From Candidatus Poseidoniales archaeon (GTDB taxonomy: Archaea > Thermoplasmatota > Poseidoniia > MGIII > CG-Epi1): a stretch of DNA of 12,538 nucleotides. Where the stretch lies: NCBI GenBank assembly GCA_015658585.1, contig DQOP01000011.1, positions 1-12,538 on the forward strand. The letters run 5' to 3'. This document shows positions 6,601-12,538 of this stretch, piece by piece. Position numbers and translations under genes: made by a program. The notes under the pieces were generated by a model. It worked only from the letters and a program-made list of their open reading frames with translations, was not told the DNA's origin and did no database searches. Every line of letters begins with the position of its first letter. The first letter of the stretch is position 1.

Positions 6601-8933
6601 AATGGGTTGTTGAACTGTATCAAACGTCTACTTGTTCTTCTACTTTCAGTGGCAGTATTGGTGCAGGTCTATCCAAATATCTTTACCTGTGTGCGACACC
6701 AGATCAGGATTCGGATGTTGGGAATTATACGATTCTGACTGAGTTCTCACCAAATAGTGGTACGGAACCTGCAGAGACTGTTTCGGTCGTACTTGAGGTA
6801 GCTTCACCCAGAAGGGAATTGATCGCTACGGCTATTGACAGTCAACAGGAAATCTATCCGGAATATGAGGGTACTAGTAGCCAGAACAGTGTCAAGTTCA
6901 AGGTCAAACTGGATAATACTGGTTCAAACGTTGACAAGTACATACCCGAGGTGGAAACCACCTTGGAGGATGACTGGACCGTTACGTTCTGGCAGGATAG
7001 TGGAAAGACTCAGCCTTGGTCTTCCACAGGAGTATCTATTGATGATGGAGAATTGGATGACCTATGGGTGTTTGTGGAGGTCGCTGATGATGCAGATGAG
7101 GGTAATGAAACAATCGAGATATCGATACGCGATGAAGAGGATGATCCAAGCGCCCGTGCAGAAGTTATGCTTACCGTGGTCGTGCAGAGACCAGAGCTTA
7201 TGATTACAGCATCAGATATCCAGTTGGAGATTGAGGGAGCAGTAGGGAATGCCACGACGGTGAAAGAGGAAGATACGGTAGTTGTTATAGTGGAGATTGA
7301 GAATGTAGGAACGGCAGATGCTGACGACGTTCGTGTGGAAGTGTTCTATTATCCAAAGAGATCACCTACAACCCAAACGGAGATTGATGATCTGGTCATA
7401 GCTGGATTTGTTCTGGATGAAGGCAAGAATACATACATTTATACGCTTTATGATAAGGAAGCCAATATCAAATCACAGAACAAGAAATCGATCGCGTCTG
7501 ATGATTGGATAATCAAGGGTGGTGAATGGTATGTTGAGATTCGTGTAGATTATGATGAGGATGATTCCAATGGAAAGATTCTCGAACCTAATGAGAATAA
7601 TAATGATGCCCGTTACACAGAGCTGTTACGTGTAAAGCCTGACTTGGGAATAGATTCAATGAGGATTGACAGCAAATATGCAGGTAGTTCAGCTCAGACA
7701 CCGAATATTGATGATACGGTTACCTTTACCGTCACAGTTACAAACAGTGGTGCAGCAGATGTCAGGGATGCCCGTTTGTACATCACGGCAGACAGCAGCT
7801 CGGATAACGAGATACTGATGGAACGTTCTAACAAGGAGTACGTTAAATTTGATGTAGATGCAGGCGAGACAACCGATGTTCGCTTCCGTTGGAAGGCTAC
7901 TGAGGATGAATGGAATAGTTTCAGAGCTGAGATTAACCCAGTTTGTGATGACTACGATATACAAATCTTCGAGTGCGAGTCTGAAGGTGATGGTTTTGCT
8001 TTGGAGACAGACCGAATGTTTGATGAACTAAACCGTTATGCTAACAATGAGTATCCGACCACAGGGGTCTTTGAACAGAATAGCGTAGAGGTCCAGTTTG
8101 AGATACTACCTGATTTCAAGATCAAGAAGGTTACAATGGATCCCCGTAATCCAGAAGTTGGCGAGAGTGTCGAGATTACGGTAATAATCGAGAACATAGG
8201 TAACGCAGATTGGCAGATCGGTATGAAGCCTCTCACGGTTGTGTTTGAAGATGGAGCCGGTACTGAACTTACAACCTCAGTGGGTGAATCCATTAACAAG
8301 GATGATTCGGTTGAGATTAAGTTCACATGGACAGTTCCTGATGAGGATAAGGATACTCTGTTCTTGACCTTCACGATAGACGCAGGCAGTGGTAACTTCG
8401 AGATCCAACAATGTGATACTTGTGATGAAGACAACGCAGGTGATGGTAAGGACAATGATGTACTCGATACAGAAGAGGTGCCGGTCGTACTGCCTGCGAT
8501 TCTAGGTGAGATTGAATTTATTACCACCTTGACTGAAAGAGACCTGATTCGCGGTGTTCCGTTGATAATACCAGTTGTTGGATTGATCGCATTAGTCGCT
8601 CTGTCAGTTCCATTGTTGATGTATCGTAGGCGTAGTAAGAAGGCTAGAAGGGATGATGATGAGTCAGAGGAAGACGATGAGGATCAAGCCCCAGCCCCTC
8701 CAGCCAAAATAGGAGTGGCCATCGTGTCCACTATTGATGGTAAGACTGCTAACGTCAAGGTACCTTCGAATATGCCTGTTGACAAGCTCTTGCAGAATTG
8801 TGTTGGTAAATTCCCATTGCCTCACGCAAACTTTGCAGTTATGTTGAATGGCGTTGCCGTAGACATCAATCTTAGCCTGGAGGATGCGGGTTTGATTGAT
8901 GGCTGTCAGGTAGATTTAGTTCCACTTGAGTGA
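3618..8933 (+). CDS. Giant NEW3/CARDB-repeat surface protein with cytoplasmic ubiquitin-like domain
   Basis: This 1771-residue predicted type I membrane protein has a signal peptide (1-31, ending GGASA). Ten NEW3-like beta-sandwich repeats of about 105-130 residues start near 35, 152, 261, 377, 485, 592, 705, 822, 941 and 1063. Each carries a hallmark N-x-G turn followed by D or DT, for example NKGNGDDT. Three CARDB-like domains start near 1192, 1342 and 1498. Two ectodomain CxxC pairs (797/800 and 1599/1602) could form disulfides, and the second adjoins an Asp/Asn/Gly-rich calcium-loop-like stretch. A membrane helix (about 1646-1668) is followed by a basic stop-transfer run, an acidic linker and a C-terminal domain at 1698-1771 with a beta-grasp (YukD/ubiquitin-like) pattern. 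Many N-x-S/T sites suggest glycosylation. A role in the cell surface, adhesion or S-layer is inferred; the partner of the tail is unknown. The reductase gene follows after 9 nt. Confidence 0.88.
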   Translation: MSLNHTNWLANTLALVLACIGFLLISGGASAVDAYDHSMTVSPSQQEGEPEEQLQYTITIENLGANDDTYNMTVTNSTIPNGYTAYIIPTELSVDEDESGTATLFIKIANRTTNTAEGGDSHTITFKSKSQHSSDGGKTKTALAGVVVKSIYGSTVTPSVGEKTVNPNENVKFAITVKNTGGNTEDSITISFTATGTDSWDINPQPSTLTLGVDEIGYFNLSVTPDIEATAGLKSITILATSEDDETVSSSSVTVQVNQLPALQVDKVGSSSQDVEAGKRVYYTFSVTNKGNAVDTFNMVVDTSSLPEGWDASLDQDKISNLGVDETINLTDVLVVKAPNDAAAELETSIVVTISSDYNSSINSTYTSRTTVLQNYEPKVSIVGEDTMSAKPEQQVNFTIRIANDGNGEDDISLALIGGNASWGQLGDSAFTLEAGTNSTTTLRVTPPKDTEARNGYILIVRATSDDDTTTNSRNIFINVNQIYEVSVQVSGDSSKKGDPGDELNYQILVKNKGNGDDTVALSLEGDKADWASILDEVELTSGQSITVNLTVNIDDDATVGDNDIVVRGTSEDNPSANDTGTVKVTVNKQFKVDVIVSSMSGDPGSTITYSVRIQNDGTGVDTFSISIDDYPEGWSVDPVSFQVEDVPAGGEEIVNLSVTIRSGENNKAFTINLTASSDEARKENPPKYVNTTVSIITIVNQEYWIEFDLDNPGDINVDATVGIPTSVSFDVVNKGTGDDVVALSAIAPAGWTSVSFSSNYVSVAEGGQEQVSLFITVPEDTADQVYDIVVKGVSDCATCDEEGAKSNYELTFKVDVTLARGVEVNADVISVSKLPGTTANFTIDIKNVGDGADTMIVSILDDDLAWGSLNRTQVSLDKERTSSVTVSITLPIYDLANLTNLERTALQGTNYQITIKVKSEGDLSESATVELTTVIGQIYGAKIEVIGNDQITSYPSTETDADERTEKFTFKLTNTGNKQDSITDNIIATQYPDEWVVELYQTSTCSSTFSGSIGAGLSKYLYLCATPDQDSDVGNYTILTEFSPNSGTEPAETVSVVLEVASPRRELIATAIDSQQEIYPEYEGTSSQNSVKFKVKLDNTGSNVDKYIPEVETTLEDDWTVTFWQDSGKTQPWSSTGVSIDDGELDDLWVFVEVADDADEGNETIEISIRDEEDDPSARAEVMLTVVVQRPELMITASDIQLEIEGAVGNATTVKEEDTVVVIVEIENVGTADADDVRVEVFYYPKRSPTTQTEIDDLVIAGFVLDEGKNTYIYTLYDKEANIKSQNKKSIASDDWIIKGGEWYVEIRVDYDEDDSNGKILEPNENNNDARYTELLRVKPDLGIDSMRIDSKYAGSSAQTPNIDDTVTFTVTVTNSGAADVRDARLYITADSSSDNEILMERSNKEYVKFDVDAGETTDVRFRWKATEDEWNSFRAEINPVCDDYDIQIFECESEGDGFALETDRMFDELNRYANNEYPTTGVFEQNSVEVQFEILPDFKIKKVTMDPRNPEVGESVEITVIIENIGNADWQIGMKPLTVVFEDGAGTELTTSVGESINKDDSVEIKFTWTVPDEDKDTLFLTFTIDAGSGNFEIQQCDTCDEDNAGDGKDNDVLDTEEVPVVLPAILGEIEFITTLTERDLIRGVPLIIPVVGLIALVALSVPLLMYRRRSKKARRDDDESEEDDEDQAPAPPAKIGVAIVSTIDGKTANVKVPSNMPVDKLLQNCVGKFPLPHANFAVMLNGVAVDINLSLEDAGLIDGCQVDLVPLE

Positions 8934-8942
8934 TTTAGTAAG

Positions 8943-10121
8943 ATGCTTGATGCATTAGTCATAGGGGCTGGTCCAAGTGGTTCACGTACAGCTTGGAATT
9001 TAGCTGAAGCCGGTTATTCCACAGCTCTTGTCGAGGAGCACGAGATCATAGGTGAGCCATGCCAATGTGCCGGTTTGATAACTCCCCGAACGTTTGAATA
9101 TTTGGGTTATCGACTCCCAGTACAACAGGAGATGAACGGCGCCAGACTATGGGGCCCTAAGGATTCGTTTTTGAGTTTTCAGGCTCCTGAAACAAAGGCC
9201 CTGGTCATTGATAGGCCAGGTCTGGATCGTTCAATTGCGAACAAGGCACAAGATGCTGGTGCTGATTTAATGCCAGGTCATAGGTACCTAGGCCACCGTA
9301 GGACAGATAATGGAATCGTAGCTACAATCAAGGGCAGGAAAGGTAAGTTCGAGATTGATACAAAGTTATTGATAGGTTCTGATGGTCCTGCATCCAGAGT
9401 TGCACGTGATTCAGGTCTGAGCAGTAGAAGAGAGGTTCTGGCAGCGTTTGGAGCCGATGTAGAAGGTTATCAGGGTATAGAGAATCATGTGGATCTGTTT
9501 GTGGGTTCCGAGTTAGCTCCCCGTTTTTTTGGATGGGGCATTCCGACAGGCCCTAACAAGGGCCGTATAGGGCTGGCAACTGTTTTACCTGACCGACCTA
9601 AAAACTTCTTTAGAGATTTTTTTCATAAGGGTGCTCCCTCAAAATTGTTGGGAGGGGCGAAGATAGTCAATCGTGTCAGCGGCCTAATTCCCTTTGGAAC
9701 TCGCAATCCAAGCTATTCTGATAATGTATTGTTGACTGGAGATGCGGCAGGTATGGCCAAACCCACATCTGGAGGTGGAATATATTCTGGTCTGATATCT
9801 GCAGATGCAGCTTTTGAAGTTGCAGACCAAGCCCTTCAGACCGGAAAATTCGATTCCAAGACCCTGAGTCCATACCAGAAACTGTTACAGAAGCGTATAG
9901 GGGGGGAATTGTCCAAAGGCCATCATTTACGTAAAGCCTTCCTGAGTTTAACCGATGACCAGTTGGCAGATATAATCTCAATTTTGGGTGAACCTAAGGT
10001 TAGGGATGCTATAGAGAAAACTGGAGATCTGGATTATGCTTCCTTAGCCGCCTTTTCGGTACTTAAGGCGCAACCGAAGCTGATTAAGTTTGCCCCGTTG
10101 CTTCTGAAGCCATTTATTTAA
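8943..10121 (+). CDS. Geranylgeranyl reductase family FAD-dependent oxidoreductase
   Basis: The 392-residue protein starts with a Rossmann dinucleotide fold, VIGAGPSGSRTAWNLAEAGY (residues 6-25). It continues with the GEPCQCAGLITP segment that corresponds to the conserved cysteine-containing motif of the family. PRFFGWGIP (193-201) matches the PxxYxWxFP substrate/FAD motif of geranylgeranyl reductases. GDAAGMAKPTSGGGI (266-280) is the second FAD-binding motif. In archaea such enzymes saturate the isoprenoid chains of ether lipids or related polyprenyl compounds at the membrane. Paralogues with other substrates are frequent, so the exact reaction is uncertain. The ATG lies 9 nt after the giant surface gene with no clear SD, suggesting co-transcription and possibly translational coupling. 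The last 26 codons plus stop region overlap a convergent gene. Confidence 0.87.
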   Translation: MLDALVIGAGPSGSRTAWNLAEAGYSTALVEEHEIIGEPCQCAGLITPRTFEYLGYRLPVQQEMNGARLWGPKDSFLSFQAPETKALVIDRPGLDRSIANKAQDAGADLMPGHRYLGHRRTDNGIVATIKGRKGKFEIDTKLLIGSDGPASRVARDSGLSSRREVLAAFGADVEGYQGIENHVDLFVGSELAPRFFGWGIPTGPNKGRIGLATVLPDRPKNFFRDFFHKGAPSKLLGGAKIVNRVSGLIPFGTRNPSYSDNVLLTGDAAGMAKPTSGGGIYSGLISADAAFEVADQALQTGKFDSKTLSPYQKLLQKRIGGELSKGHHLRKAFLSLTDDQLADIISILGEPKVRDAIEKTGDLDYASLAAFSVLKAQPKLIKFAPLLLKPFI

Positions 10122-10868
10122 TTCAGGATAGCTGCCTTCTTCTTCCAGATAGAATATAACGGATAGTCCTGCAAATACAATGGTCAATGTGACGAGCACG
10201 TACAATGGCCACTGTGGTATTGGTTTCTTGATGCCAAATGAGGAATCAGGTATTATACCGTCTACCCCCAGCACATCCAAATTTATGTTTCCAGGCGATC
10301 CTTCAGTTACGTTAGTGGTTGCATCCTCCCACTGTTCCATGTTCCAGTGTCCTCTAGATTGCATTACCCTTGAGGTGAAATTATAATCAAAATTCATAGA
10401 GAAACGGACAAAGTATGTTCCTTCTTTGGTATCCTCTTTCGATACGATTTCAAATTCAAGTAAGATGGTTTCATTGGATGCTATGGTTCCAATATTGAAG
10501 GTTGCTTTTCTGGCATCAGCGGTTGCTACGCAATTCTCCACTTCATTCTGGTTCCAGCATGTTTCACGAACAAAAGGTCGTTCATTACTGGAAATCTGGT
10601 CCAAAGATTCGGATTCATCAATATCGGCTCTGTGATATATCTCAGCAATAATGACCACATTATCCAAGGAGTACCCATATCTATTGTGAACATCCAATGA
10701 AAAATCACCTTCTTGCCCAGGTTCTAATTGAGGAGTACTGAAGTTGTGAAAATCAGGGATATTTCCAGGATGGCTGACATAATCGTCTATTTCGCCTCCA
10801 CCCATAGGTTGTGAAATTAGAGCAATAATCAACAGGAATCCCCAAAGTCGTTTCATTATTCCTGTCAC
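10044..10868 (-). CDS. Exported single-pass membrane protein with Ig-like ectodomain
   Basis: The family is not recognised by name. The 274 residues comprise an N-terminal signal peptide (MKRLWGFLLIIALIS core, 5-19) and a strand-rich ectodomain of about 190 residues. Phrases such as PGQEGDFSLDVHNRYGYSLDNV and IASNETILLEFEIV are typical of COG1361/NEW3-like beta-sandwich modules of archaeal surface proteins. A membrane helix (about 220-241) precedes a 33-residue basic cytoplasmic tail (RGKLNQLRLRLKYRKGG). Two ectodomain cysteines in the CWNQNEVENC stretch may pair. The start is GTG at 10868, because a strong SD lies 5 nt upstream; the in-frame ATG at 10856 is too far from it. Its 3' end overlaps the reductase gene antisense by 78 bp, leaving no intergenic terminator. 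It is divergent from the 10949 surface gene, and a shared envelope role is inferred. Confidence 0.78.
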   Translation of the reverse strand: MTGIMKRLWGFLLIIALISQPMGGGEIDDYVSHPGNIPDFHNFSTPQLEPGQEGDFSLDVHNRYGYSLDNVVIIAEIYHRADIDESESLDQISSNERPFVRETCWNQNEVENCVATADARKATFNIGTIASNETILLEFEIVSKEDTKEGTYFVRFSMNFDYNFTSRVMQSRGHWNMEQWEDATTNVTEGSPGNINLDVLGVDGIIPDSSFGIKKPIPQWPLYVLVTLTIVFAGLSVIFYLEEEGSYPELNKWLQKQRGKLNQLRLRLKYRKGG

Positions 10869-10873
10869 GTAAA

Positions 10874-10879
10874 CCTCCC
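10874..10879 (-). promoter_or_regulatory. Shine-Dalgarno site deciding the GTG start at 10868
   Basis: The minus strand reads GGGAGG followed by a 5-nt spacer and GTG (10868-10866). This is one of the best SD matches in the window and supports the GTG over the ATG at 10856, which would have a 17-nt spacer. Confidence 0.7.
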
Positions 10880-10919
10880 TTTAAAACCAGTATCATCCCC
10901 AAAAGTGATAAGAGATTTG

Positions 10920-10928
10920 ATTTATATG
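10920..10928 (+). promoter_or_regulatory. TATA box of the 10949 surface gene, possibly shared divergently
   Basis: ATTTATATG lies in the 80-nt divergent gap, with the TATA centre about 25 nt upstream of the ATG at 10949. Transcription would start at or next to the start codon, giving a leaderless mRNA; no SD is present. Read on the minus strand the same bases give CATATAAAT. This could drive the opposite gene with a leader of about 30 nt that contains its SD. Confidence 0.6.
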
Positions 10929-10948
10929 GGCCATCCTTTAGAATAATT

Positions 10949-12361
10949 ATGCGTATCTTGACCATTCTGAGCGCGCTTTTCGTGCTTTCAATTATTTTCT
11001 TGACAGGTGATGCCTTCTCGGAAAAGTTTGAATATTCCAGTCTCACAATTTCCGAGGATGAAAGTGTAACTTTTGACGGAGATCAACTGTGGATTGAGGG
11101 TGATATACTGATAGACGGTGACCTGACGATAAAAAACAGCCATATCCATGTCAATCGGTCTTTGGATTTTACCGTCTCCGAGATTAGAATCAATTCCACT
11201 GGCAAGTTGGATCTGGTCAATACTACAGTGACTACAACGGCGAATGAAACCTATGGCATCACAACCTACACTTTGGTGTCTGATGGTGGAGAACTGTCAA
11301 TTCAGGATGCCCAAATCTACTATGGTATGTTATGGATGGTAGGCGGTAATGCTAGTATCACTAACCTCTTGCTCGATGGTTATAGCCTGTCCAATTACGG
11401 CATCTTTTCAGAAGATACCAATCTGATTGCTTCTGGCGTATCAATCAGAAATTACACTCTGGGCTTGAGAGCTATAGGTAGCAGCCCGACTCTTGAGTCC
11501 GTGTTCTACTATAATTGCGGTACCTGGATGACTCAGGAATGGTGGGTCACTTTTTCACCTGTAGAAGAATCTACGGGTTTACCAATATCAGGTTTTGAGA
11601 TAAGGCAATGGGATACTGATGGAAATATGATCGGAACTTGGAACTGGGCCAAACAGTTCGAGGTCAATTCAGAGGGACAGATGGTAAATCATATTGCAAA
11701 CTTCAGTTCATATCTGAATTTTTATTTTGCTTATATAGAAGACGAATGGGAACAACAGATAACGGCTAACACAGATATAATTCGGTCTTACAACATGAAC
11801 AGTTCTAGTGTTAGATATAATTCAGCTATTTTGTTTGTGGACGGAGTTCCATTGGCTTCTGGACAAATAGTTCCCAAATGGTCTGAGATTAACATTAGTG
11901 TTGTGATTGACAATCCAACAGATATGAATTTCAACAATCTGTATTTGGATCTGGCCGTTAATGGAGAACCCGGTTTCGCAAGAACAAGTCTGAAACTTCC
12001 TGCCGGAAATTCACATAGGACGAATCTAACTTGGATGGCTTCAGTAGAGGGGCCATTGTCTTTGGGCGTCAGTACGGTTGTGGTTGACCACTCAGGTAAT
12101 TTAACAGATACGACTATATCCTTTTCCAAATTTGTAGAGGTTGAAGGAAGTGCCACTACATCCAAAACGTCGGGATCATGGGTTGCTCTTCTTGCAGTTT
12201 TCATAGTCCTCTTGCTTTGCAGTTACATAATTTATTCAGGGATTGAGGAAGATACAGAATCCCCCGATATCGAGGTCAAAGAAGATACTGAAGTCGAGGA
12301 AGATGAACATCTGAGAGAACTTGCCTTGCTACAAGAAACTGAAGAAGAGAAGGAAAATTGA
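10949..12361 (+). CDS. Exported membrane-anchored surface protein with beta-helix-like N-terminus
   Basis: This 470-residue protein is not assignable to a named family. A signal peptide (MRILTILSALFVLSIIFLTG, 1-20) precedes a region (about 25-190) of short repeated strands such as LWIEGDILIDGDLTIKNSHI. This pattern is typical of right-handed parallel beta-helix or polymer-forming (pectate-lyase-like) folds. A middle part has a Trp-rich beta-sandwich, and residues about 300-395 resemble a CARDB/Ig-like module (INISVVIDNPTDMNFNNLYLDLAV). A membrane helix (411-432) and a 38-residue strongly acidic cytoplasmic tail end the protein. Several N-x-S/T sites are present. The start follows a leaderless-type TATA box. 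Its TGA overlaps the TTG start of kae1, so the two are translationally coupled although their roles look unrelated. A surface or adhesive role is inferred. Confidence 0.8.
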   Translation: MRILTILSALFVLSIIFLTGDAFSEKFEYSSLTISEDESVTFDGDQLWIEGDILIDGDLTIKNSHIHVNRSLDFTVSEIRINSTGKLDLVNTTVTTTANETYGITTYTLVSDGGELSIQDAQIYYGMLWMVGGNASITNLLLDGYSLSNYGIFSEDTNLIASGVSIRNYTLGLRAIGSSPTLESVFYYNCGTWMTQEWWVTFSPVEESTGLPISGFEIRQWDTDGNMIGTWNWAKQFEVNSEGQMVNHIANFSSYLNFYFAYIEDEWEQQITANTDIIRSYNMNSSSVRYNSAILFVDGVPLASGQIVPKWSEINISVVIDNPTDMNFNNLYLDLAVNGEPGFARTSLKLPAGNSHRTNLTWMASVEGPLSLGVSTVVVDHSGNLTDTTISFSKFVEVEGSATTSKTSGSWVALLAVFIVLLLCSYIIYSGIEEDTESPDIEVKEDTEVEEDEHLRELALLQETEEEKEN

Positions 12362-12538
12362 GTCACGTAGTTATTGGAATCGAGTCTACAGCTCATACTG
12401 CTGGAGTTGGTATAATTACTTCAGAGGGGGAGATTCTGTCGAATCAGCGGGCAGTTTACATACCCGAAGAGGGTGGTATCCATCCTCGAGAGGCAGCTAA
12501 TCATCATATTGAGAGTTTACCAGAGCTGTTTAGGAAAG
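12358..12538 (+). CDS. kae1: Kae1/TsaD family tRNA threonylcarbamoyladenosine synthesis protein (partial, N-terminus)
   Basis: The reading frame runs off the window end with 60 complete codons. It reads VVIGIESTAHTAGVGIITSEGEIL and then YIPEEGGIHPREAANHH. These are the N-terminal ATPase-fold (ASKHA) signature and the conserved HPREAAxHH motif of Kae1/TsaD. Kae1 is the catalytic KEOPS subunit that transfers the threonylcarbamoyl group to A37 of ANN-decoding tRNAs. The only plausible initiation codon in frame near the conserved start is TTG at 12358. It overlaps the preceding stop as TTGA and has AAGGA 4 nt upstream. Many euryarchaeal Kae1 proteins are fused to the kinase Bud32, which cannot be judged because the gene is cut. 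Confidence 0.92.
   Translation, partial: MSHVVIGIESTAHTAGVGIITSEGEILSNQRAVYIPEEGGIHPREAANHHIESLPELFRK

Noticed and set aside
6835..7203. 122-residue plus-strand frame in another phase of the giant gene
   Set aside because: The translation is rich in Arg, Met and Trp with no recognisable fold, and it lies wholly inside a well-supported coding repeat.
8036..8527. 163-residue open frame on the minus strand inside the giant gene
   Set aside because: It is Ser/Thr/Pro-rich low-complexity antisense of Asp/Glu-rich coding DNA, with no promoter, SD or family motif. The same holds for the minus-strand frames at 4070-4453, 4742-4969, 5507-5710, 6041-6283, 7010-7255 and 7689-7964.
8709..8930. Ubiquitin/SAMP-like protein modifier
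   Set aside because: The domain is fused to a membrane protein, ends in PLE without a GG terminus, and no E1- or JAMM-type gene is visible nearby. An interaction domain is more likely than a conjugated modifier.
11788..12204. 138-residue minus-strand frame under the 10949 surface gene
   Set aside because: It is antisense to a clear membrane protein and has no independent support. The frame at 9676-9981 is likewise a shadow of the reductase gene; those at 10180-10386, 10426-10635, 10526-10708 and 10753-11046 are shadows in or around the 274-residue protein gene and its divergent promoter gap.
1..12538. CRISPR arrays, tRNA or rRNA genes, insertion sequences
   Set aside because: No regularly spaced direct repeats, no cloverleaf-like tRNA sequence, no rRNA motifs and no transposase or terminal inverted repeats were seen on either strand.

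Overview
The window looks like a chromosomal stretch of a mesophilic euryarchaeon, most plausibly a Thermoplasmatota lineage such as the marine Poseidoniia (Marine Group II) or a close relative. The domain-level call is secure. It rests on the end of ribosomal protein L21e followed by RNA polymerase subunit Rpo4 and a DUF655 protein (an archaea-specific gene order), TATA-box promoters of archaeal form, a geranylgeranyl-reductase-family flavoprotein (archaeal lipid metabolism), and the start of the KEOPS subunit Kae1. The lineage-level guess is weaker: it comes from moderate base composition, a small lipoprotein and very large CARDB/NEW3-type surface proteins.

Layout. (1) 1-1144, plus strand: information-processing operon tail, rpl21e (partial), rpo4, DUF655. 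Rpo4 is unusual because a four-cysteine zinc-ribbon-like segment interrupts its N-terminal part. (2) 1145-3532, minus strand: a compact three-gene unit transcribed toward the first operon, reading a ribbon-helix-helix/UPF0175 antitoxin-like regulator, a FolC-type folate ligase and a predicted lipoprotein. Its last stop codon directly abuts the DUF655 stop. (3) 3533-3617: an 85-nt divergent intergenic region with an 8-bp-arm inverted repeat (probable operator of the RHH regulator) and a strong plus-strand TATA box. (4) 3618-10121, plus strand: a 1771-residue type I membrane surface protein (signal peptide, ten NEW3-like repeats, three CARDB-like domains, one membrane helix, and a cytoplasmic tail ending in a ubiquitin-like beta-grasp-type domain), followed after 9 nt by a geranylgeranyl-reductase-family flavoprotein. 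(5) 10044-10868, minus strand: a second membrane-anchored exported protein whose 3' end overlaps the reductase gene antisense by 78 bp. (6) 10869-10948: an 80-nt divergent promoter region with one TATA element that could serve both directions. (7) 10949-12538, plus strand: a third anchored surface protein with a beta-helix-like N-terminus and an acidic cytoplasmic tail, whose stop overlaps the TTG start of kae1 (partial).

How it fits together. The flanks are housekeeping (translation, transcription, tRNA modification). The centre encodes envelope biology: three single-pass exported proteins with immunoglobulin-like or beta-helix ectodomains and charged cytoplasmic tails, plus a lipid-type flavoenzyme. 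The most novel item is the ubiquitin-like domain on the cytoplasmic end of the giant surface protein, which suggests an intracellular docking or signalling partner. No RNA genes, CRISPR arrays, insertion sequences or integrase-type elements are visible. No intergenic gap exceeds 300 bases.
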